Positions 44,323 through 56,528 of a DNA stretch of 64,000 bases are shown here, one piece after another. The stretch is from Platynereis dumerilii (Eukaryota; Annelida; Polychaeta; Phyllodocida; Nereididae), in NCBI GenBank assembly GCA_026936325.1, contig JAPTHN010000075.1:1-64000 (forward strand), written 5' to 3'. Position numbers and translations under genes: made by a program. Within the stretch, counting starts at the first letter, position 1; every line of letters begins with the position of its first letter. The notes below the pieces were generated by a model that was not told where the DNA came from, made no database searches, and saw nothing but the letters and a program-made list of their open reading frames with translations.

Positions 44323-46939
44323 CACACTCAGAAAAAAAGGTTACACAAACATCCATATGTGGTTTTTTGGCTTGTCACCAGTATAAAACCACTTCTGGTT
44401 TTCTAAAAAACCCTTTCGATGTGGATTTTTAAAAAACCACCATCCTAAAATCCACTTTGGAATGATATAAAACCTTCAGTGGTTTATCAACAAACCAATG
44501 ACTCATTGTTCAACACAGATTTTCTGGTTCTTTATTAAACCATTTGTGGTTTATGGAATAATCAAATGTTTCATTTGTTGGTTTTGTACATATTCATCCT
44601 TGGTTTTTATAGAAACCAAGTGAAGTATATATTCACCCTTTTTGGGTTTTACAAATATCCATAACTGGATTTATATTATTCCATCATGAAGTGCATTTTA
44701 AACCAAAATTGGTTTTTCTGGTTATCAGTTGTATATTTTCATCATTCCCATAGGGCTTTCATAACCATACCAAGAATTTAAATAAAAATTTAGCTGGTTT
44801 GCTGGATAACCATGATAAGATTTTCAAATATCCATGAATGATTTTTCACCTCACCATCGGTGTTTTGAAAAAAAAAATAATTCTAGTTTATAGACAAATT
44901 TCTTCTTTAAAAAAAAAAAAATTTTGACACACAGGGAGAAAATACTTCTAAGCAGAAAGACAATAGGAAGCCATCTGACTTTATTTATTCATATCTATTT
45001 TTGAAACTTTCGAAATACAAGACCAAAATGAAATTGACATGTATAAAGAAATATACTTAAGTGTAGGAAGAAATAACATGTCTATAGCTACTACTCAAAC
45101 ATGTTCAAACATAAACTCCAGGAAAGCACAATAACTTTTGTAAAAACACAAAATTGAACTGCCATCCTGATATGTTACATTTGTTAATGTAATAGTCCAT
45201 GAATAATGCAATGTAATGTTCATAAATGTGAAAATGTTCTTCTAAATGTTGGTGAACGCTGGATGTCGTACACGTGGTAACGAGTATACTGATGCAAGAA
45301 AGAAGCAAGGTAAAGGCCCTTACTGTCATCCTCGACATTGCTGATTGTAGCTTACGTGTGTCCGATGGACTTCGAGATGGACCACAATTCTTCAAGATTT
45401 GCTGTTGAGCACTTGGCTTCGCTCCTGAAATGCAAGCAATCACAATGTTACTTTTCATAAGTACATAAACAAAATATTATGCAGTGCTTGTTGCATTGGA
45501 TTCATGCACACATTGAAACAATGAGTTTTAACTTCCTGCCTGATTCTGAAACACAGTTCAAACACTCTTCACAGCATTACATAATTGTGCCACATACAGT
45601 AGCAGTAGTTGAACGTTTTAACTTGAAATAGCATACAATTCTATTGCATATTTTATGGCAGTCGATCCACTGGTTTTATTAAAATATCTAAAAAGCTAGG
45701 AAAGAGAGCTGAAAGAAAAAACAGCTGTCATTTGCTCATGATGGTATGTGCACTTTGCTAGCTACATTAAAATGCAAAGCAAAGAATTTGTGACTTGCAA
45801 TGCCCTTCATTTAAGAATTAAGAGAAAGACAACATAAAAATAGAGCACAGAAACAGTATGACACACAAATGAGACACCCACCTTTTCATTTGTCTGCCTC
45901 AAGGGCATCACCAATCTGGGTCAGAGAAAAATTTTCCACGGATGATTCCTGAGACCTATCCAGACCCGCTCAGGAGGTAAGCTCATCCAGTTCAACTGGT
46001 TGGATGAGCTTAATTTCACGTAGAAGCTGAAAAACAAATAATTTAATAGTTAGCTACACTCTATTAAGAAATACCCCACCACAAATCATTTGTTTCAAGA
46101 CTGCCCAAAAGTTATTTATTTCACCAAAACTGAGCAAGAAATTATTATTTAAAAAAATCCAAGCCCACCTCCTTAAGATTAAATGGTGGCCCCCTTAGAT
46201 AGAGACATATTATGTATCAAATTACATGTCAATTATAAAAACAGTTTCCATTGTGATTTCTGGAAAGTGATCAAAGACCATATAATCCTTACTTCCCTAA
46301 AATAAATGATCATCAGCGACTAACCAGTTTTTTTAAATGTGTACACTCTCTGAATAAAGACCTTTACATAAAATAGAGTGACTTGTTTGTCAAATAAATG
46401 TTAGCTAATATTCCCATGCGGCTCATAAACAAAAGAAAATGAATCATAAAATTCCTACCTTGGAACTGAGGGTAAACCAGGATGAGCTTGTCTCTTCATC
46501 CAATAAACAAATCATTCAGAGATGATCACTGCACTGTCCAACTGACTCTCACAAAAGGTATAGAATTCTGTCTCAAGTCTAACAAAATCACCTTGTGATT
46601 AGCCTCAAAACAGCTGTAAAAGTGTCAAATGCAAAGATTAAGTGCTGCATATCCTTAAATGTGAAGCTGTGAACAATGTTTAAGATCAGTGAACCTGGAC
46701 ACATGGTGTTTCAAATATTCACTTGGTTTGCTATAAAACCAATTTAATCTTTACTGATTTTGTAAATATCCAAGTGATTTATTGTAAAACCCTTATAAAC
46801 CAATATTAACCAGACTGGATTTTCAATGATTCATTTGATTATTCACACAACCTCAATAAACCATTAACATCCATTTGGTCTTTTAAACATTCAACTGATT
46901 ATGTAGAAAACCTCAAAAAACCAAGTTTTTTTCTGTGTG
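44323..46939. mobile_element. 2.6-kb TA-flanked element with GGTTTTT/AAAAACC subterminal repeats
   Basis: The ends CACACTCAGAAAAAAAGG and AAGTTTTTTTCTGTGTG are imperfect inverted repeats next to TA on both sides (44321-44322 and 46940-46941). Dozens of short TGGTTTTT and AAAAACCA words fill about 0.55 kb at the left and 0.25 kb at the right. The middle contains exon-like minus-strand stretches (45105-45423 and about 45890-46033) with AG acceptors. No transposase is recognised. Confidence 0.6.
46064..46199. repeat. Dispersed repeat fragment, partner of 5121-5259
   Basis: AAGAAATACCCCACCACAAA through AAATGGTGGCCCCCTTAG aligns with 5121-5259. Here it sits inside the 2.6-kb element. Confidence 0.55.
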
Positions 46940-47770
46940 TAGTAAGAATTTGCTGTGTAAAATAACACTATTAAATTTAGTACACGGCAGGAAATGATAT
47001 TTGTCTTTTTGCATGACTACTGCAGTCCATTTACACAATTTTTTCTCCATTTGCAAATAAATAAAAAATTATCAAAGTTGAAAAAACACTAAACTCGGGT
47101 GCTCATCTTCAGAATGAAGGACTCAAATACACACGTATTTCTATACATCATTTTAAAGGTCATTCCAAGTTCTTTTATGTCATGTAGTTGTCTTTTCTGT
47201 ATCACCTACGCCACATGGCGGTTTTTTTTGCTTGAAAATGTGTTATTTTGTGAAATTCATAAATTAAGCAGACCGTATTTCAATAACTGCTGGTTTTGGA
47301 AAATTAATACTTATTGCACGGATGCTCTATATAGCAAAGTAATACCATAAAAAGTATGGAAGTTTTGGGATGTATTTCAGGCCACCAAAAAAAATCATGA
47401 AAATAGGATTTTAGTGTGATAAATCAGTCAACTTTGAAAACTTCTGAGGGACAAGCAATTTTGTGGAAAGCCGTTTCTCTGCTTCTGTTTATAACTGTTG
47501 GGTATCTTATGCATTGCAAAAAAATATCAAAAGGTTTAGGGCAATATTGAAAGTTTGATAGCCATTTTAAAAATTGACAATTTTTGACATTTTTTTCATA
47601 TTTTCACAATTCAGTTGATCATAACTCCTAAAATATTTTAGCTATCGTCCTGCAATTTTGGATTTGCTCTTTCCTGATAATGTTCTTGAAATGTAGAAAG
47701 TTTGAATGGAATCAAAGACGGTCATGCTGGGGATTTTCGGAAATTTGGTTGATTTGGTGTGGAATGACCC

Positions 47771-47930
47771 AGATGGCATTGACGTGGAGGCAGTCGTCAT
47801 CATCTAACAGGTCTTGATTCGGTGTGTCTCTCGGGTTTGTAGTAAGTGGTTGAGCCTTGCCATATTTGGAGATTCTGTAGTTGAACATAGACACTTTGCC
47901 AGTAGCCCCTGGTTGGTTTGTAGGGGGGAG
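47771..47930 (-). mobile_element. Upstream part of the split LINE fragment
   Basis: After the AGAT duplication the sequence appears to be the continuation of the LINE piece at 42525-42765. It is short and diverged, with no intact motif, so continuity rests on the target duplication. Confidence 0.4.
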
Positions 47931-48093
47931 GGGGTTTCAGCTACATACACCGTATTCCCAATTATTATACAACCATGCTTTTTTGTGATATGTCAAAAAA
48001 AAATCAAAACATATATCGCTGGTAGATCTAACGATCTACTGGCGATTAAAAAGGCTATCCTTTACACATAATGATATTTGAGTCATGAAGCCA

Positions 48094-48286
48094 GGGGAGG
48101 GTTGGTCTAGTGGTAGCGTGCTGGGCTGCCAATCGCTGGGTCCAGGGTTCAAATCCAGCTCTTGTCGAGTCACCTGGGCCTATGTTGGACGGCTGTTTCA
48201 ACCATCCTTTGCCTGATTGCTGTCCTAATTAGCCTACCAAGTGCATAAATACAGGACGTAAAGCCCCAATCATCCATCCATCGTGC
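48094..48286 (+). mobile_element. tRNA-derived SINE, full-length reference copy
   Basis: Head GGTTGGTCTAGTGGTAGCGT, box B GGTCCAGGGTTCAAATCC, body GGGCCTATGTTGGACGGCTG, and tail GACGTAAAGCCCCAATCATC ending in CCATCCATC. CATGAAGCCA is duplicated at 48084-48093 and 48287-48296. The RNA polymerase III boxes are intact. Confidence 0.93.
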
Positions 48287-48825
48287 CATGAAGCCAATAT
48301 CATTGCAATTTTGCCCAATCTGTTAGTTCAATGAGGAGTTATGCAATACAATTTTAAACTTAAAGTTCATGTTGCTTTTAAAACTATTTTAACCAGCACT
48401 GAAGATCCAGTCACTGCACAAGGAAGTTTTGTCAGGGCATAGTATTATGGAAGTTACCCACAGGTGATACAGATACAACGGTCACGAAAATTTATATAAA
48501 AGCAAGCGCAAAGACTTAAACAGCTTAATCCAATAATCCATGTTAGCATGAAAAAGTGAGTGTGACAGCTGCAAATTTTAAATTTATGTAATGACTCAAC
48601 TTTCCTTACAGAATTTTTTCATTTTTGTCTTAAAATGTTTTCATGACCATACTCGCCTTTTTTTTCCCGAATGCCACCGCCGCCAGCGTTTCCTTCCGGC
48701 ACCCTTGCGTGGGGGAATTTCACGACAATTTCTATGATGTGAAAAACACATGAGGACCATCACCAGATTATCACGTGATGATTTTCCCCGCATAAACTTG
48801 TGCTTTCGTACCGGGAGTTTACACC

Positions 48826-49035
48826 AGAAAATCACATGGTTAAGTGGTGATGATACTCAACAGAAAGTCACGTGGTTAAGTGGTGAAGATATACCCCACC
48901 CAGAAAATAATGTTGTTAAGTGGTGAAGATAGCCCGAGAAAATCACATGGTTAAGTGGTGAAGATACCCCCACAGAAAATCACATGGTTAAGTGGTGAAG
49001 TTAGGCCTACTCCCCAGAAATTCTCGTGGTTAAGG
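48826..49035. repeat. Minisatellite, about six units of 35-40 bp
   Basis: Units read AGAAAATCACATGGTTAAG then TGGTGAAGATACCCC, with variable spacers. It follows a GC-rich CACGTGATG stretch. Confidence 0.85.
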
Positions 49036-49512
49036 TTTGCAAATACATATCAGCTTTTTAAAAACTTGTTAATTGAAGGGTAATTTTGCGTGATAACCAT
49101 CTATTAACCACAAGTTTTTTCAGCTGGGCTGTGCGCCCAAGCATGAATTCAGGGTCTGCCAAAACATTATGTGCATCAGTGGGCTTTTCCAGTACTCAAT
49201 AAACATGCATGCATTTTCTAGTTGAATTTATTAATTCTTCAGTTTTGTTCAGGGGTGAAGTGTCAGAAAAGACCAAAGAGAAGGTTCAAAACTTGATTTT
49301 AGTTAAGAGACTGCATAGCGAAAGTGAATGTGTCCAAAATCGCTGGGTATAACTCCCATAATACTGCTCTGGTGACTAGAGCTCTGGTGTCTGGACTCTT
49401 GGTGCTACGGGCTCAAATTCTGCCTCGTAGAACAGTTGAGATATTTTCATTTGAAGCCAACTTCGCTTACTACCTGGCAATTGTTTTGCCTGTAATGTGC
49501 AGGACTCGTAAA

Positions 49513-49930
49513 TAGTAGGGGGGCTATAGCTTCAATATCGGGGGGAATCGTTCACTTTATTACGATTTTATGAGGTTTTGGTTGTGGGTAGCCATGACCA
49601 ACACCTTTCAAAATCCACCGACCGCCAAGCGGATTTCACCCCCTGGTGGCCGTATATGGCAAATCCAATATGGCCGCCATCAGATATCGGCGATTTCGTA
49701 ACTTTTCAACCGGGCATCGTAAATACACAAGCGATACCTCTAGTTTGGGGTTTTTCTGCCTGAGGAATTCATTTTTGGCATCAATTTGGTGATTGGAGCC
49801 ATCCTGGTGGCCATATTGCAAAAATTCATGATGGCCGCACTAAAAATTGGCAAACTAACGTAACTTTGTTGCTAAGCGTCACAGATTCTCATTTGATACC
49901 TTCGTTTTGGGGTTTTAATGGGACAATAGG
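49513..49930 (+). repeat. Inverted arm, left (TAGTAGGGGGGCT end)
   Basis: The arm begins TAGTAGGGGGGCT and contains two tandem units each with ATGGCCGCC, CGTAACTT and TTTGGGGTTTT. The inverted counterpart at 55708-56104 is roughly 85% identical by eye. Both TA-rich outer ends match. The pair may be the terminal inverted repeats of one 6.6-kb element, or two separate insertions. Confidence 0.65.
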
Positions 49931-50948
49931 GCACGCTCTTTACTTTTTAGCTTTTTGACTTCTTTCTGCTCAAAGAACAGCTTCTTTGGCCTTCGTACAA
50001 TGGAGGGACCATGCAATGTCAATAAATATCAGACATATTCGTTTTAGCACACAACGTTATCCACTTTAACACCCAGATATTCATAATTTACAGCCGACTC
50101 TCACTGCAGCTGTATAGGCAATGCATGGATTTCAACCTTCTTTAAACTGGTGATTGAAGAAATTAATATACCATAAAATAATGCCCCATGCAGTAGGACA
50201 TTATGTGCGGTGAACGTCGTCCATTTGCTCCCAGACCTGCAACAGTGGCTCAATTTCACTTGTTGTTCGATGTGATATGCAATACAGCAGAACAAGAAAC
50301 TAATGTAGGCCTACAGACTTCATACTGTATTCATAAATGCTGGGATTTGCGGTAGGGTGTTATCGAATTAGCAGGTGCTCATGTGGACAAGATCCCATTG
50401 ATATATATATAACAGAAAAGCCTTGATTTCTCTAAAAGGAAGGGAGGTATCCCCCCAACCTGAATTCTGCAGTTAAAATAAAAGTCCACAAGGCCAAGCA
50501 TCTTGCTAACTTACATGGTGACTTTCACACTTCATCACGTAAATGATAAGATAAATGGTTATCAATAAATTAATGCTATACTCTAGATAAGGAAGAACAT
50601 GATTCAGAATTTTTTTGTATATTTTGAATTGTCATACGACAGACATGGCATCAGTAATATTATGCTTGACAGCTGGACAAAAATCGTTGAAGTTGAATAA
50701 GCAATTTTGGAATTCTCCTTCAGCATCATTCAAAGTGAGTTGCAGGAAAACTATCATCATATCAGTGGCTGGAAATCTGCTTTGTGCGTTAGAATGTCTT
50801 TCATCCAACAACTAACAGAAAAAAGATATAGATATATACTATTCTGCTATTGGAATTATCCAAGAAAATCACAATTATCAACAAGCCAGCCAATTTGGCA
50901 TTTTCTGACATTGAGATACTTCAGAGATGAGATTGGGACTCTCAGAAG

Positions 50949-51240
50949 CAGGGACGGACTGGCCTATGTGGCAACTGGCAGCTGCTACGAGCCCATCCCC
51001 TCATGGGTGTCCATTCAAGAGGCCAAAAAAAAAAAACAAGAAAAGAGAGAAATTTTGTTCTGAGGTTCATGATTGTGTGTTGCACTAGGTATAATGCCTT
51101 TCAAGTGGGAGCCCCAACCTCATTCTAACAACTTGCCAAATAAGGCCTATTTTTATTTTTGAATATCGCTGATAGTAGGGACGTAGGGGCCCACAGACTT
51201 ATTTTGCCACGGGGCCCGAAATGCCGCCAGTCTGCCCCTG
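50949..51240. mobile_element. hAT-type MITE (CAGGGACGGACTGGC ends)
   Basis: The left end CAGGGACGGACTGGC and right end GCCAGTCTGCCCCTG are inverted. CTCAGAAG (50941-50948) and CTCAGCAG (51241-51248) form an 8-bp duplication with one mismatch. It has no coding capacity. Confidence 0.85.
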
Positions 51241-51248
51241 CTCAGCAG

Positions 51249-52700
51249 CTTATTCACAAGTCAGATTTGTCAACATGTATCATTGTCTTGGTTACCAAGG
51301 AAAATGAGGGCTCTTACAGTCAGCATTAGGTGATTACAGTATATCCTTATTAAATGCCACCCATGGCGGACTTAAAACAAAAAGCAAATGTCTACATTAC
51401 TTACTGACAAAGTGTTGTTTAAGTGACTCCGCATAATGAGCTGTCGATGAGATCTGAACACCTTCAAATGGTCAATCAGTCTGACAGAATTCAGGACTGC
51501 TGGCTTACCTAATGCTTTTACATTTGTACACTAAGACTCATAACTATTTGGACGAACCTCCATTGGCTGTTCAGATGTTCTTATTGCCCTGTTAACAGCA
51601 GTGAATTTCCAACTTGACAACCAATTAAGATCAAAGCAGTAGCAACTTGTCCTATATTTGCATTGCTGGGCCACCATCAGGCATAGTCATCTCCAAGAAT
51701 ACAGGGAAATTGCAATTGAAGTGGTTTAGCCAGAAATGAAATGTGATTGTTTTAGCCTACATTATACATTTATTTCAAAACCTCACCTTTCTGCTTAAGT
51801 CTGTACCTCTCCCTCATTTCAGAGCCAGAAATCCTACACGTATCTTTGATCAAATTACATCAGTTGTCATCAGTTTTTCCAGAAACCGATTATTCCCTGA
51901 GGTACAAACCACTCCTCTAAACATTTTTCTGTGGGACTTGGAGTGCCACAACATAGTTGTCAAAGAAAGGAAGATGCCTGGTATCAATAAAATGTTCATA
52001 AGGGCTGTTTTATAGTAATTGCACTCATCAGAAATATCAAGGTTAAGCTCTGATTATTATAATTAAAATGATTGTAATGAAATAGTAATGGCAGATGTTG
52101 TCTATCATATTGAACGACATGTGTGCAAAGTTGAAGTTCCTGCAATGCTTACTTCAGAAACAGCAAGACATTGAAGACAAATTTTTGCACATTTTCTCAG
52201 CGCAGTTCATGCTAATAATTTAAAAAAAAACATGAGCAGCTGAGAATATAATTGATTCTCTAAAATTATCATCTTGTGTGACAAAGACGTGTGAATAACA
52301 AAATAAATGGGCTGATTAAAGTTTTTTTTTAATTTATGTTTGCTTGTGATTTGTGTTATGGAATTAGGCATTGGAGGAAAAAAACCACCAATCTCTCTTC
52401 AATCACAGGTCACACAAAGCTCCATGTTGTGAAATGTGTCAGATAAATTTGCAGCTGGGCACCATATTATATATTTATATTTTAGAATTGTAGAGGGCAA
52501 TCATGTGAAGATGCTGGAAATGGCCACCAGAATCAGAATGTCTGAAATAAAATTATTGTAAACTGCAATGAATCAACATGATAAAGTGACATGCCAGTTC
52601 ACCTGCAAGATGCATGGTTCCTTTCCATTGTATTGTTTGTGCCAGAGGTCCCAATGAAATGTGGTTGTTTTAGCATTGAACGGGATTTTTGGGATCCTTG
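51249..52700. other. AT-rich stretch without recognised feature
   Basis: About 1.45 kb with short open frames only (for example 51743-52015) that show no domain, splice or repeat signal. Confidence 0.5.
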
Positions 52701-52710
52701 TTTTGTGGGA

Positions 52711-54345
52711 TAATAATAATAATAATAATAATAAATTTATTTTGTATACCGTAAAGTCCATATGCATGCTCTAAGACGGTTGACATAATCAAAAGATAAA
52801 TGTATAGACAAATTAGACAATAATGTATATATAATAAAAATAAAAGCAGTTTTTAAAAACATATATATGATTAAAATCGAAAGTCATTGGAATTAAAATG
52901 TTCTTTGAAAAGGAAAGTTTTTAATGAAGATTTAAAAATGTCTATAGAAGCACTCTTGCGGATGTTGACTGGTAATGAATTCCATAGTTTAGGACCTGCG
53001 TGACTGATGGCTGACTCCTTGATGTTTGCAGATCTGGTAAAGGGGACTTCCAGTAGTTCAATGTCAGAGGATCTGATCGCTCACGATGGTGTGTAGGCCT
53101 TGAATAACTCTGATAAATATTCAGGGCACTGTGAATTTCTGGCCTTGTAAATGATAAGGAGGACCTTGAACCTTATACGCTGATGGACAGGTAGCCAATG
53201 AAGATTGTAAAGTACAGGTGTGATGTGGTCCACCTTCCTACTGTTGGTAATGAGCCTTGCGGCAGAATTCTGCACACTCTGAAGTCTCTGAATGAGATAG
53301 TTCGGCACTCCCAGATACAAGGAATTACAGAAGTCCATCTTGGATGTGATAAAAGCGTGCACAAGTGTCTCTAAGCACTCGGGTGGTAGATACATCTTTT
53401 TCCTTGAAAGGCTCCTGATGTAGAAGTATGCAGTCCTGCACTGGTTGTTAATATGACATGCTTGACTCTTTGTCTCATCAAACACCACAGCGAGACTTTA
53501 GGCCTTTGGCCTTGGGGTGATCAACTGATCTCCAACCAGGATGTCTCTCTTTTGCAATTTGGACACAAGTCTCTTGTTGCCTATGAAGATCACTTCCGTC
53601 TTACTGTCATTCATTTTCAGATGATGACTAAGCCTCCTTTCGCATACAACACCCACACCACTCTCCTTGGTTTGTGAGGCATCCCACTCATTGGCTGCAT
53701 CAAAAGACAAATACATTTGAGTGTCGTCTGCAAAAAAGTGGTACTGGACACCCAAGTCGGACAGGACTCTGCCAAGTGATGACGTGTAGAGAGTGAACAA
53801 AATGGGACCTAGGACGGATCCTTGAGGAACTCCTGTATCTAACGCAAATGATGATGATGTAGCACTCCCACACTTGACTGTCTGCTTGCGATCCCGTAAA
53901 TATGATGTAAACCAGTCAAGGACTAATCCTTTAATTCCCATTTTGCTGAGGATGTCCAGCAGCATTCTGTGATTGATCGTATCGAAAGCTGCTGACAAGT
54001 CTAGTAAGATTAGCAGCACAGCCTTACTCTTGCCAACGGCAATGGTGATGTCTTCTCTAATCCTAAGTAAAGCTGTTTCCGTACTGTGACACTCTCTATA
54101 TGCTGACTGAAAGTGGTCATAATAACCATTTTGTGTCAGGTGGATCTTCAATCTTTCAGCCACTACTTTTTCCAGCACTTTTGATACAAAAGATAAGTTC
54201 GAAACTGGACGATAATTCCCAAGTACTTCAGAATCCAGACTTGGTTTCTTCAGCAATGGTGTAACAAATGCAGTCTTGTAGGCCGATGGAAAAATTCCAG
54301 ACTGAGAGAAGTGTTGATGATGTTAGTGATTACTGGCACCAGATA
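52711..54345 (-). mobile_element. CR1/L2-like LINE, 5'-truncated
   Basis: The minus strand encodes reverse transcriptase: NYRPVSNLSFVSKVLEKVV, FQSAYRECHSTETALLRI, LDLSAAFDTINHRMLL, TGVPQGSVLGPILFTLY, then FFADDTQMYL, and C-terminal SKMDFCNSLYLG, RLQSVQNSAARLI, LHWLPVHQRIRFK, GPKLWNSLP and LFKEHF. The DLSAAFDT and QNSAARL motifs mark the CR1/L2 group. Frame changes occur near 54300, near 53490 and after 53081, so the copy is dead. The 3' end is an (ATT)n tail, visible on the plus strand as (TAA)n at 52711-52735. No endonuclease is present. Confidence 0.92.
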
Positions 54346-55700
54346 CAAATCCACATATTATCATAACGTTGTTTGAGTTAACTTTTATTTGAAAATAATA
54401 TTGTCTAATTACACCAAGACTTTTGTCTTGTTAAGCAGGTTCCTCCTATCTTTTCAGGAGTACCTGTAAGCACAAGGTCATGTCTGTGGCAATTTTTCAA
54501 TGATTAAAACTCAACCAATAAGTTTGCCCAAGCATTGTGCACCCTTGGCAATACTCATTGAGAACTCAAATCTTGTCATTGTCTTCAAAGTTTTTTTCCT
54601 CCTTTGGTCTGTGATGGATGAAGTAGGTTACAGCGGTTGGCATGTTGTTTGATGGGATGAGAGTTAAGGTTGAATTATCCTATCTGTTGTGGGTGCTTCA
54701 TCATCATCCTTTTCTTCAGTGTTGCTTCTGTGGATTTGAAGTGAATTGGAAGCTGTTGGCCTGTTGACAGGAGTCCAGATGACCGCTTTGGTCTTTGATG
54801 CGAACCAACAATACTTTTTGATTTGTTCTGAACTTTCAAGATGACACACTGATCAAGGCAATCAGTTTGACATAACCATTCTAAAGATACTGCTTGTTGA
54901 CAAATTGTCTCCTGTTTAATAGCAGAATATCATCTTGATTGTTCAAAATATGTGTCAAGAGCATTGTGAACATATAATGTTTGAGGGTAAATATATTAAT
55001 TCCACAAGCTTATTGGAGAGTGTCCTTTAATAAAAATGTTTTGCTTCAATTATTCTAAAGAACTAGGAACTCAAATTCTGCATCCAAATGAAGGTGTTCT
55101 TTATATATTTCATTTATGAAACCCATATTTTGTAGATTACCTCGAACATCAGTACAAATATCAAAGGACGATAATCACATAATGGTGCAAAATGAAGGAG
55201 GGGGCTCAAATCTAAGGGATGACAAAATTAAGAGGTTTCTGCTAATACTGCTATAATACATGTAATTTTAAATATATGCAATATGTTCTTGTTAAACCAA
55301 AGAGAAACAGATCACCATTCTTGATTTGATATCGAGCAGCCATAATGGTACTTAGCAAGTGAGCTGTATTTAATTGCTTGTAAATTAACTGAATTTAAAA
55401 AAAAATTCCAGTGACAAGATTTTCATCTGGGCCAAACATTTGGTAAAGTTATAAAACAATTATAAAGAAATTAATAAATGACAATGTGGCAACATTTGGT
55501 GATTTAAGCATATTGTAGGAGGTTTTACTTTTCATATGAGTTTTCTCTGATTCAAGTTATCTGAAATTTTTTCTTCCAGCATGATTGAGCGAAATGATTT
55601 AATGCCCATTGGCATCATTTTCACTGACTTAAACATGTTATTGAAATCCCATATGACCATCAGGGATAGTCCAATCAAAGAAAGAATGCAAAAAATGAAT
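54346..55700. other. AT-rich stretch without recognised feature
   Basis: About 1.35 kb between the LINE and the right inverted arm. No gene or repeat was recognised. Confidence 0.4.
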
Positions 55701-55707
55701 TCCTTGC

Positions 55708-56104
55708 CCATGATAACCCCAAAATAGAGGTATCATATGAGAATATATGACGCTTAGTAACGAAGTTACGTTAATCCGTCAATTTTAGGGCGGCCATCTT
55801 GATTTTGTGCAATATGGCCACCAGGATTGCTCAAATTGCCAAACAGATGCCACAAATGAATTCCCCAGGCAGAAAACCCCCAAACTACAGGTATCACTTT
55901 TGTTTTTACGATGCCCGGTTGAAAAGTTACGAAATCACCGATATCCGATGGCGGCCATATTGGATTTGCCAAATACGGCCAACAGGGGGCGAAATCTGCT
56001 TGGCGGTCGGTGGATTTTGAAAGGTCTTGGTAATGGCTACCCACAACCAAAACCTCATAAAATCGTAATAAAGTGAACGATTTTTTGACTAAGCCCCCCT
56101 ACTA
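55708..56104 (-). repeat. Inverted arm, right (TAGTAGGGGGGCT end)
   Basis: Reverse-complement partner of 49513-49930, ending AGCCCCCCTACTA. The blocks TTCAACCGGGCATCGTAA and CAAATCCAATATGGCCGCC are shared exactly or nearly so. Confidence 0.65.
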
Positions 56105-56264
56105 AAAATGCTTCCTCTGCAGAACGTTCTTTTCTGCTGCTTGCCTCCAGCCTCTCCTTCTGTGCACCTGCCATATCTAATATTGACCTCTCAAAGGCAC
56201 TCATCAGCTCCGGCTTTTTCGGCGCTTTGTCCGTGGTTTGTCACCCTCCGGAATGCTGTCAAAA

Positions 56265-56528
56265 ACCATAGAAATACATAGAACGGACATGATGCTGTAT
56301 GATGCCACCTCAAGATGAGGTCACCAAATCCGCCATATTGGAACTGCCCTGAGACATGACGTCACAATAGACTAATAATGATGTGACGTCATGCCATTGC
56401 TATAAGTGACTTCACAGTTATTGGTGACGTCATGGTAACATTGAGCCAGGATACAGGGCAGTTCCAAGATGGTGGATTTGGTTGCTTCATTGCCAGAGCC
56501 TCATGTCCCTTCTATGTATTACTATGGT
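56265..56528. mobile_element. Fold-back element carrying CRE-like sites
   Basis: The ends ACCATAGAAATACATAGAA and TTCTATGTATTACTATGGT start inverted arms of about 90 bp that share AACTGCCCTG/CAGGGCAGTT. The loop holds four GACGTCA/TGACGTCAT sites between 56357 and 56433. CAAAA flanks both sides. Confidence 0.75.

Larger units (their letters stand above)
42766..47770. mobile_element. 5.0-kb DNA element with about 0.75-kb inverted repeats and AGAT duplication
   Basis: The termini GGGTCATTCCATGCAAAATC and GGTGTGGAATGACCC start long inverted repeats (about 42766-43500 and 46985-47770) with conserved blocks such as GGAAAGAGCAAATCCAAAAT and TCAAAGTTGACTGATTTATC. AGAT is duplicated at 42762-42765 and 47771-47774. 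No transposase frame is seen. A 4-bp duplication occurs in Sola, Ginger and Academ-type elements, so the superfamily is open. A second element (44323-46939) is nested in its middle, and the whole sits in a LINE tail. Confidence 0.8.

Noticed and set aside
52573-52767. 64-codon minus-strand frame at the LINE tail
   Set aside because: It spans the (TAA)n tail and unrelated flank; no conserved sequence.
49513-56104. Interpretation as an LTR element
   Set aside because: The arms are inverted, not direct, and there is no gag-pol-like coding or primer-binding site.
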